From assembly GCA_963716245.1 (NCBI GenBank), contig OY970300.1, positions 2,418,001-2,482,000 of the forward strand: DNA of 64,000 nt. The letters run 5' to 3'. This document shows, piece by piece, positions 57,722 through 64,000 of the stretch. Source of the DNA: VRUE01 sp963716245. GTDB lineage: Bacteria; Actinomycetota; Thermoleophilia; Solirubrobacterales; 70-9. The notes beneath the pieces are model-generated. The model was not told the origin of the DNA. It ran no database searches and saw nothing but the letters and a program-made list of their open reading frames with translations. The stretch's first letter is position 1, and each line of letters opens with the position of its first letter. A program made the translations under genes and the position numbers.

Positions 57722-58220
57722 GCTGATCCAACTCTGGAAGATGGTAGGCCTACTAGCCGCCATTGCCTCACTTGCGCTACTCGTCCCAACCGGAGCAGCA
57801 CGAGGCACCGATTGGCAACTGTCTGGCTCGGAAAGGGTGGAAAGCACTCCTTGGGGTTTTCCGCTAGGTGGTCCAGGCTATTACCCAAACCGCCGCAGCT
57901 TCTTCATAGAAGTCAGGTCGGGATATTGCTCCGGCAATCCCCCTCCGGTCTTAGATCATGTGGAGGTGACTGAAGGACGACCGACTGTCGATTTTCCCTA
58001 CAAATGGAGTTTGATCACTGCGTTTGTTCGATTTCCAGCGAACACCCCAGGTGCCCCTTGCGCGGGATTAGGGTCTTTCCAAACAACGCGCGTCAAATTA
58101 AAGCGACCTGCTGGACGTCTCGTCTTCTTCGACGGCCACTACTCGCCTCCGCGCATCGTGCGGCGACCTCCGAAGCACATTCTCTGCAGAGGAAATCCTT
58201 CGGCGGATAACTGCGATTAG
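57702..58220 (+). CDS. small secreted protein, unknown function
   Basis: The 172-residue protein has an N-terminal signal (LWKMVGLLAAIASLALLVPTGAARG) and a mature domain with four cysteines (SGYCSGNPPPV, GAPCAGLGSF, HILCRGNPSADNCD), which suggests disulfides outside the cell. Beta-strand-like segments VRSGYC and LITAFVRFPANTPG follow the signal. No family recognised. Base composition is clearly lower in GC than the preceding locus. GTG start, in a different frame from the overlapping GT2 tail. The 57 bp after its stop show no hairpin, and the protease gene comes in convergently. Confidence 0.6.
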   Translation: MRDLSHKLIQLWKMVGLLAAIASLALLVPTGAARGTDWQLSGSERVESTPWGFPLGGPGYYPNRRSFFIEVRSGYCSGNPPPVLDHVEVTEGRPTVDFPYKWSLITAFVRFPANTPGAPCAGLGSFQTTRVKLKRPAGRLVFFDGHYSPPRIVRRPPKHILCRGNPSADNCD

Positions 58221-58277
58221 CTCTGCCGCCGATGGCGACGGGATGCGCCTGAGCAGCGCACCCCGCCACCTCGAGCT

Positions 58278-60791
58278 TCAGCCGATCGTTTCGAGATTCC
58301 ATTCCGAGCCACTGAACCACCAGCGCTTCAGCGTTCCTTGGGGACTGAGGAAATAGACATCGCGCCTTCCCGAGGGCGCGACGATGGCGGTTGGATCGCC
58401 GCCTACGGCGTTTGACAGACCCCACCCCGTTTCGTTCCATTCCGAGCCTTTGAACCACCAGCTGCGCAGCTGGCCGTCGGGTGCTCGGAAGTAGACCCAG
58501 CGGCTGCCGTCAGAGGTGACGATCGCGGTCGGATCGCCCGCTACTTTGCCTGAGAAGCCCCACCCCGTCTCGTTCCATTCGGAGCCTTTGAACCACCAGC
58601 TGCGCAGCTGGCCGTCGGGTGCTCGGAAGTAGACCCAGCGGCTGCCGTCGGCGGCGGCGATAGGAGCTGGGTCTCCCGCGACTTTGTTCGAATAACCCCA
58701 GCCCGTCTCACTCCATTCGGACCCTTTGAACCACCATTGGCGCAGCTGGCCATCGCTGGCGCGAAAGTAGACCCGCCGAACATCTTCGGTCCCGAGTGCC
58801 ACTGGATTGCCCCCTAGTTGCCCTGAGAAGCCCCACCCCATTTCGTTCCATTCCGAGCCTTTGAACCACCAGCTGCGCAGCTGGCCGTCGGGTGCTCGGA
58901 AGTAGACCCAGCGGCTGCCGTCAGAGGTGACGATCGCGGTCGGATCGCCCGCTACTTTGCCTGAGAAGCCCCACCCCGTCTCGTTCCATTCGGAGCCTTT
59001 GAACCACCAGCTGCGCAGCTGGCCGTCGGGTGCTCGGAAGTAGACCCAGCGGCTGCCGCCTCCCGTCGAAAGCGCCACCGGATTTCCGCTTACTTTATCC
59101 GCATATCCCCAGATTTTTTGACCCCAGGCTTCGCCAGATTCATACCACTCCTCCAGTTGCCCATTTGGAGCGCGAAAAAAGACGTGAGTAACTCCTTCAT
59201 CGTCGACCATCACTGCCGGCTTTGGCTGCACGGTGGTGAACTGCCGGTCTTTCCCGTAGCTCGTGCCTTGCGAATTGCTTGCCACCAAGCGATAGTGATA
59301 AGTAACTCCCGGCTCAAGTCCCTGAAGAGTGACGTTTACAGAACCCGGCTGCCAGCCAGAGCCAGCACTTGCCGTAGAGGAGGAGGCACCGTACGAAGTC
59401 GTCGGTCCGTACTGAACATGGTAGGAGGTAGACAGTCCGTTTGGATCGATCGTCCCATGCACAGTGGCTTGTCGTTCTTGGACTGCGCTCACCGATTCGC
59501 CAGTCTCGGCATGGGGCGGCGCACCGATTTTGCTGCCGACGCTGACCCCGAGTGCTTCGGTTGCCTCCGTTATCTCGGCGTAGTAACCGAGATTCCCACC
59601 GCATGACAATTCGAGAGCGCCGGAGAAGATCCCGAGCGCGGTATGGCCGGCGAAAACAGGGCCGCCGCTGTCGCCGGGAATCGCGCAGAATTCTCCTCCT
59701 GCCACTTCGGTCAGGTTGTAAACCGTGCCCTCGGGATAGTTGACCGTTTTGTTCAAGGTCGCCACGTTTCCACAGCTGACGCCACTTGAGATGCCGCTGT
59801 GACAAACCTGCTGGCCCATGTAGCTCGAGCTTTCGCCCGTGATCCCCCATTCCTGGCTTACCCCCCAGTAGGCGATTATCGAGGGCCAGAACGAAACACC
59901 TTCTTCCCACCACGTTCCGTAGCCGGTTACCTTGAGTTTGGCGTAGTCGCCAGAGGGAAACGTGGATTGCTCCGCAGGGCCAATGAAATGGGGGACGCCG
60001 AACTGATCGTAGCTTCGCCGATTCGCGCCCACCGGCGCACAGTGCCCCGCAGTCAGCATGTACCGGTCGCCAGTAGCTCCGGCGATCGCCTTGAAGGCGG
60101 TCGTGCAAGGCCCTTCGGATTCGTCGGAGGGATCGATCCGAACGCCACCTCGAAGAGGTTTGCCGCAAATCCGTTCCACGGCTCGACAGGCTGCTGCTCG
60201 AGCTTCGAAGCGGTCGGCCTGCTCTGCGCGAAGTTCAACACTGACCTCCTGTGATGCGGCCGCCTTCGCCAGTCTCGCGTGATCTGGCCCGGCGGCCCCT
60301 GCCGCCCAATGAATCACTACGGCGTTGGCGCGTGGATCGAGAGAGGTCTGCACGAGGCTCCCCTCGATCAGGTCGCCCAACTGTTCGTCGATGCTGTCCT
60401 GAGCCGCTTCCAATGAAATCCAATTGCTTTTGGCCGCGACGATGCGGAAGTCTTCTCCGAGCCCGGCGTTCTGAAACTCAGCATCGACCTTGGCACGGCC
60501 AGCCCCAGCCGGCAAAGGCACGACAAAGCCCCCGCTCTCGTGATCGAACCAGAGGCCGGCGTAGTGCTGGCCCAGGTTTTGCTCCAAGCGTCGGGCGATA
60601 TCGGCTTTGGCGGCCCGGTGCTGAACTGCGAGCCCTTGCTCCGCTTGGGCGAGCGAGAGTCCGAACTCGCGCTTGTAGGTCTGGGCCTCTGCTGGCAGAA
60701 ACTGCGCACCTGCATGAATGGGGGTAAAAAGGGTTACCCCTAGGGCAAGCAGGAAGCATGCAGAGAGCATGCGGCCATGAGGAAGTTTCAT
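58278..60791 (-). CDS. secreted chymotrypsin-like serine protease with FN3 domain and seven-repeat propeller
   Basis: The 837-residue protein has a signal peptide (MLSACFLLALGVTLFTPIHAGA) and a prodomain resembling that of alpha-lytic protease/streptogrisins (FDHESGGFVVPLPAGA). The S1 domain has MLTAGHC (His near 248), SGDYAKLKV (Asp near 280) and IPGDSGGPVFAG (Ser near 375). A fibronectin III-like domain follows at about 422-515 (DPNGLSTSYHVQYGPTTSYG ... LEPGVTYHYRLVASNSQG). The C-terminus has seven repeats of 45-46 residues such as VYFRAPDGQLRSWWFKGSEW, probably a lectin-like beta propeller. It is secreted, and the propeller may bind sugars. Two blade pairs are identical in DNA. Confidence 0.88.
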   Translation of the reverse strand: MKLPHGRMLSACFLLALGVTLFTPIHAGAQFLPAEAQTYKREFGLSLAQAEQGLAVQHRAAKADIARRLEQNLGQHYAGLWFDHESGGFVVPLPAGAGRAKVDAEFQNAGLGEDFRIVAAKSNWISLEAAQDSIDEQLGDLIEGSLVQTSLDPRANAVVIHWAAGAAGPDHARLAKAAASQEVSVELRAEQADRFEARAAACRAVERICGKPLRGGVRIDPSDESEGPCTTAFKAIAGATGDRYMLTAGHCAPVGANRRSYDQFGVPHFIGPAEQSTFPSGDYAKLKVTGYGTWWEEGVSFWPSIIAYWGVSQEWGITGESSSYMGQQVCHSGISSGVSCGNVATLNKTVNYPEGTVYNLTEVAGGEFCAIPGDSGGPVFAGHTALGIFSGALELSCGGNLGYYAEITEATEALGVSVGSKIGAPPHAETGESVSAVQERQATVHGTIDPNGLSTSYHVQYGPTTSYGASSSTASAGSGWQPGSVNVTLQGLEPGVTYHYRLVASNSQGTSYGKDRQFTTVQPKPAVMVDDEGVTHVFFRAPNGQLEEWYESGEAWGQKIWGYADKVSGNPVALSTGGGSRWVYFRAPDGQLRSWWFKGSEWNETGWGFSGKVAGDPTAIVTSDGSRWVYFRAPDGQLRSWWFKGSEWNEMGWGFSGQLGGNPVALGTEDVRRVYFRASDGQLRQWWFKGSEWSETGWGYSNKVAGDPAPIAAADGSRWVYFRAPDGQLRSWWFKGSEWNETGWGFSGKVAGDPTAIVTSDGSRWVYFRAPDGQLRSWWFKGSEWNETGWGLSNAVGGDPTAIVAPSGRRDVYFLSPQGTLKRWWFSGSEWNLETIG
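58430..58647 (-). repeat. 218-bp perfect direct repeat, copy 1 (propeller blades)
   Basis: By eye, 58430-58647 is base-for-base identical to 58841-59058, 411 bp away, or exactly three blades (137 codons). Other blades differ at many silent sites, so this pair reflects recent duplication or gene conversion inside the protease gene. Confidence 0.9.
58841..59058 (-). repeat. 218-bp perfect direct repeat, copy 2 (propeller blades)
   Basis: Partner of 58430-58647. It encodes the end of one blade, one full blade and the start of the next. Identity breaks off at both borders with single-base differences. Confidence 0.9.
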
Positions 60792-60914
60792 CGCGTCCTT
60801 TCAGATCTATCCCGGCCGGCGCTGCAACGAAAGGGCGCGTGGGCTGAGAAGCATGTGGAGTCAGGGCAGTCTTATAAACCGGAGCGTAAAAAGCAACCCC
60901 TACTTTTGAAAGTT

Positions 60915-60938
60915 TCCGGTGTAAAAGATTTCACCGGA
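60915..60938 (-). terminator. possible terminator after the membrane protein gene
   Basis: TCCGGTG, ten A/T-rich bases, CACCGGA: a 7-bp perfect stem 26 bp after the stop at 60964. On the minus strand it is followed by AACTTTCAAAAG. The rest of 60792-60963 shows nothing clear. Confidence 0.5.
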
Positions 60939-60963
60939 GGTCGCTGCCCAGCGGGGCTCTAGC

Positions 60964-62574
60964 TCAATAATCCACGGATAGAAGCAGCGGACCTGGCTCG
61001 TAGCCCACGATGGCACCCAAGCAGGCGGCTTGGTTGCGAGGTCTTGCGGACCGGCCGCTCGGCAGATTGACGAACATGGCACGCCCGTACGGGGCCGTGT
61101 CCTCGGGGCCTCCGCTCCCTATCATCCCGACCCCGCGCGACCAACAGACCGGCCGCAGACCTTCGAGAATCGGGAATGCGTTCAAGGTGCCGTCGTCGTA
61201 CTCGGTGCGGACCATTCCGGCGACGTCCCACGTCGTCGACAAGATCGGAACGCCAAGCGTCTGGTAGGCCGGAGTTTCGCCGATGAATAGCGTCGTATTC
61301 GAGGGGATGGTCGGAAATCTGGAAGTCAGTCGATCTAGCGCCGCCCGCTCGGAGGCGTAGGCATCCCTCCACACAGCTGAGTGCGCCGCCAGGCGATCGA
61401 TGTAGCCAGCTCCCAAGAGAAGCGCCAGGGCGAGCGGAAGAGCGAGAGCCAAGCGTCCTCTCAGGCCCGACATGCGATCGATGATGGCCGCAGTGAGCCC
61501 AAAGGAGGCGTAGACCGCAATCACGAGGCCTATTCCCGCCACGCCGTTGACCCGGTTGTTCATCCCATAGAAGCTCGGCGTGTAGTAGGGATCTGCGGGA
61601 ATGAACATGGTCCAGCCGAGGGCTGCAACGACCAGGCCTCCAGCCAGGAGAGCCAGCCAGGCGCCGACACGCCACGACGGTCTCTCATCGGGTTTGCCGC
61701 GAGAGACGAAGTGGACCACGAGACCGATAACGAAGCTCGTGGCTATCACTGCTAACGCGAGCGTCGTGCGCTGCGCCCCTACAGGAAGCAACGTCCTCCC
61801 CAGCACGGTCCCCCCATTGGTGACGATTTCACCGAGGTGCTCGAGAGCGGCACCGGCGCTGGATAAGGGGCGATTCGTATTGAGCCCCACCCACAAGCCG
61901 CCGGCGGCGACCACACCTAGATCGATCAGCCAGCGCCGTTTGGCCGCCTGCCATCCGGCCTTGACGATATAGACGGCACCTAGACCGGCGATCAGGGGCA
62001 TCGCCACCTCATAGGTGAGGATGGAAAGGAGGTAAAGAGTCACAGCCAGGAAGTGCCAGCGACGCGAGCCCCGCGACAAACCGACGAGTGCGATCCACAA
62101 ACCAGCCAAAGCAAAGCTGAGAGAAAGTGAGATTTGCGCGGCCGTCGCCCAGAACCGCGTCGAGTCAAACCAGGGATAGACGAACACGAGGGCAGCAATC
62201 AGCCAAGCGTGCAGGTAGGGAACGCCAAGCGAACGCAGCACGCCATAGAGCAGCGCTGAGACGGCCACGGCCAGAAGCAATGCCCAAATCAAGTGATGAG
62301 TCATGTGCATGCCGAAGACCAGGTAGGTAACTGGCACATAGACCACTAGGACTGGCCGGTAAAGCGTCGTGTCGGCGAAGTGGGCCAGTGCGCCGCGGAT
62401 ACCGTTCCCCTCAGAAGGGTGCAACGTCGCCGCTCCGTTCAACCAGTCGTCGAGATAAAAGCCACCATGCCGGAGATGAGAGAGATACGCCGAGACTCCG
62501 ACGATGAGCAATCCGCCCCAGGCGATTGCAATCTCAAGTGGTGCGAGAGGGCGTAGTGATGCGAAGCGATTCAC
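60964..62574 (-). CDS. polytopic membrane protein, possible glycosyltransferase
   Basis: The 536-residue protein has about eleven helices. The first outer loop has GGFYLDDWLNGAATL, an acidic DD motif placed as in GT-C glycosyltransferases of the dolichol-phosphate-mannose type. RPVLVVYVPVTYLVFGMHMTHHLIW follows. A C-terminal soluble domain of roughly 130 residues (IPSNTTLFIGETPAYQTLG ... CLGAIVGYEPGPLLLSVDY) lies outside the membrane. No named family is certain. It starts with GTG overlapping the upstream gene stop (GTGA), so the two membrane proteins are co-translated. Base composition is lower in GC than the 32-57 kb locus. Confidence 0.65.
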   Translation of the reverse strand: MNRFASLRPLAPLEIAIAWGGLLIVGVSAYLSHLRHGGFYLDDWLNGAATLHPSEGNGIRGALAHFADTTLYRPVLVVYVPVTYLVFGMHMTHHLIWALLLAVAVSALLYGVLRSLGVPYLHAWLIAALVFVYPWFDSTRFWATAAQISLSLSFALAGLWIALVGLSRGSRRWHFLAVTLYLLSILTYEVAMPLIAGLGAVYIVKAGWQAAKRRWLIDLGVVAAGGLWVGLNTNRPLSSAGAALEHLGEIVTNGGTVLGRTLLPVGAQRTTLALAVIATSFVIGLVVHFVSRGKPDERPSWRVGAWLALLAGGLVVAALGWTMFIPADPYYTPSFYGMNNRVNGVAGIGLVIAVYASFGLTAAIIDRMSGLRGRLALALPLALALLLGAGYIDRLAAHSAVWRDAYASERAALDRLTSRFPTIPSNTTLFIGETPAYQTLGVPILSTTWDVAGMVRTEYDDGTLNAFPILEGLRPVCWSRGVGMIGSGGPEDTAPYGRAMFVNLPSGRSARPRNQAACLGAIVGYEPGPLLLSVDY

Positions 62575-64000
62575 GGTCGCGCCCCTCCACCCACCGCGCC
62601 GCGACTGGAGGCGCCTGTGTACCCGACCAGCGAGGCGAGCCCGACGGCGGCTCCCGCGGCGAACAGGTCGATCGGTGGCACTGCATAGCGGACGTCGTAG
62701 GAGGAGAACATCGGCGGAAACACCAGAAGGGTCAGGCCGCAGACGAGGAAGAGAGCGGCCCCGGCTCGCATCGCTCCGCGCGCGAGAACGGCGCCGACCA
62801 GTGAGAGCAGGACAAGGCCCAACAGAGGAAGGCCTCCTACACGGATCAGTGACTGATAGGCACCCCAGAAACCGCGACTTGCGGAGCCTGCCGTTCCATC
62901 GCCCACATCGCTGTACGCTTCGTCGTACTGGTCGGCCAGTTCCGAGAGCGAAGCGCCCTGAGCAGTAGGGACGGTGCTCGCGAACGACATGTCCTCCGCA
63001 TCGCTTCCACTCTCAGGCCGGGGCGCTCCGATGCCGGGCGCGAAGAATCGGGCAAGATCTCTAGCCGCTGCCCATGCGTAGTCCAGTGGCTGCCCGAGAA
63101 TTGCGGCCCTCCCGAAGCGTGCGAGCAGTTCTTGGTCTTCGCTATCCGCCGGATCGAAGGAGATCTTGGTGCGCAAGGGACTCTCTTCGCCGAAGGTCCA
63201 GAAGAAAGGCCCCGGCCGCTCGTCGGGGGGAATGTCGACGCACAACGGCTCGGTGCCCGATGGCGGCTCGAACTTGGTGCAATCGGCGAACTGACCGACT
63301 CGGCCATACAAGGCAAATCCTTGGTTCTCGACAATGCCGGAGTTGCCTCCAGCGATTGACTTTGAGACGACGAAGTAGAGGCCGATAACCGCAATGGCCG
63401 GAAGCAAGACGGCCGCCGCATGCTTCAGCCGCAGAGAACGGGCGCCGGGCAGCGCGATCGCCGCCCACACGGCGACCAAGAAGGGCAAAACCTCTGACAC
63501 ATGCCTGATCAGGGCCGAGCCGCCAAGCACTGCGCCGCCGGCCGCCAGCCACCAGATCGATCGCTCAGCGTCGAGTGCGCGCGCCAGCAGGTACATCGCA
63601 AGCGCCAGAGCCGGCATCCACAGGGCCTCGGTAAAGATGCCGTGCTCGAGAAAGAGCTGATCGCCTGAGAAGAGGACGACTGCCGCCGGCAGCAGCGCCG
63701 CCCAGCGAGGCGCCCCTACTCGGACTACCGCCGAATAGAGCAGTCCCGCAGCCACCAATCCCAGCAAATGCTGAATCGCCGTCGTCAACGGCAACGAAGC
63801 CCAGATATGGCGCAGCAGCGAGAGGAAAGCTGGATAGCCCGCCGGCATGGCGGCATCGTCGAACAGACCCGTAACCCCCGTGAAGGCCAAACGCATGTAC
63901 CTAGCAGAGTCTCCGCCGTAGTAGTTGAAGACGGCCGGGGTGTAAGTGACCATCAGCGCGATTCGGATAAAGAGCCCGGCGCCCAACAGCGCCCACAACA
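62571..64000 (-). CDS. GT39/ArnT-like membrane glycosyltransferase (5' end beyond window)
   Basis: At least 476 residues are present; the frame is open to the right edge, so the start is probably outside the window. The N-terminal outer loop has YYGGDSARYMRLAFTG and MPAGYPAFLSLLRH, the acidic residue and GYP pattern of PMT-like GT-C enzymes that use polyprenyl-phosphate sugars. About ten helices are seen. A long soluble loop (GPFFWTFGEESPLRTKISFDPADSEDQE) is followed by further helices and FPPMFSSYDVRYAVPP near the C-terminus. It would glycosylate a lipid, protein or glycan outside. Its stop overlaps the next gene start. Confidence 0.75.
   Translation of the reverse strand, partial: LWALLGAGLFIRIALMVTYTPAVFNYYGGDSARYMRLAFTGVTGLFDDAAMPAGYPAFLSLLRHIWASLPLTTAIQHLLGLVAAGLLYSAVVRVGAPRWAALLPAAVVLFSGDQLFLEHGIFTEALWMPALALAMYLLARALDAERSIWWLAAGGAVLGGSALIRHVSEVLPFLVAVWAAIALPGARSLRLKHAAAVLLPAIAVIGLYFVVSKSIAGGNSGIVENQGFALYGRVGQFADCTKFEPPSGTEPLCVDIPPDERPGPFFWTFGEESPLRTKISFDPADSEDQELLARFGRAAILGQPLDYAWAAARDLARFFAPGIGAPRPESGSDAEDMSFASTVPTAQGASLSELADQYDEAYSDVGDGTAGSASRGFWGAYQSLIRVGGLPLLGLVLLSLVGAVLARGAMRAGAALFLVCGLTLLVFPPMFSSYDVRYAVPPIDLFAAGAAVGLASLVGYTGASSRGAVGGGARP

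Noticed and set aside
58430..59058. Insertion sequence flanked by 218-bp repeats
   Set aside because: The repeats and the sequence between them all encode propeller blades in frame, and no transposase is present.
1..64000. Prophage or conjugative element
   Set aside because: No integrase, phage structural, relaxase or transposase gene was recognised anywhere in the window.

Overview
The window is GC-rich (roughly 70 percent by eye) and reads as an actinobacterial chromosome. GTG starts are common, no CCA is encoded on the tRNAs, and many secreted proteins are of kinds frequent in Thermoleophilia/Solirubrobacterales (RTX-type calcium-binding proteins, PASTA tails, AbiEi-DUF559 proteins, GH-like secreted barrels). 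That placement is an inference from gene content.

From 1 to 32 kb the window is mostly housekeeping. It holds an enoyl-CoA hydratase (cut by the left edge), a thioesterase and pyruvate kinase; a P450; a phospholipase D-like protein; two canonical serine tRNAs; an aldolase-like PLP enzyme beside a sugar-lactone oxidase; an MFS carrier; a GAP-family protein; a cyclophilin coupled to a large secreted protein; Mrp; a frameshifted PASTA protein; a 7Fe ferredoxin; groES-groEL under a CIRCE operator; SRPBCC and ASCH proteins; two tandem RTX-type proteins; Pcm; a Crp/Fnr regulator; and the 1545-residue Lhr helicase.

From about 32 to 57.7 kb lies a surface-polysaccharide locus. It contains an O-antigen ligase/Wzy-like protein with its initiating sugar-phosphate transferase, multidomain glycosyltransferases (a pyruvyltransferase-GT2 fusion, a GT4-GT2-repeat protein and a double GT2), four dTDP-rhamnose genes (rfbA, rfbD, rfbB, rfbC), a Wzt/Wzm ABC exporter and large polytopic membrane proteins. 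Together they would make, polymerise and export a rhamnose-containing glycan. Two toxin-type modules are embedded here: a Fic protein between rfbA and rfbDBC, and a VapBC pair between two membrane-protein genes. Each has a clear inverted repeat just upstream.

From about 57.7 kb to the end the DNA is visibly less GC-rich. It encodes a small secreted protein, a secreted chymotrypsin-like protease with a seven-repeat C-terminal propeller, and two polytopic membrane proteins, the last cut by the right edge.

The most unusual feature is in the 358-bp non-coding gap at 42901-43258. On the minus strand there is a tRNA-like RNA with an 8-bp acceptor stem, a 4-bp T stem, a long variable arm, discriminator G and anticodon GAC. 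It is followed by a hairpin whose 7-nt bulge is complementary to the anticodon loop, and then by a terminator. It resembles the 8/4 'allo-tRNAs' described in some bacteria, but the missing U33 and the matched downstream hairpin suggest something other than ordinary decoding.
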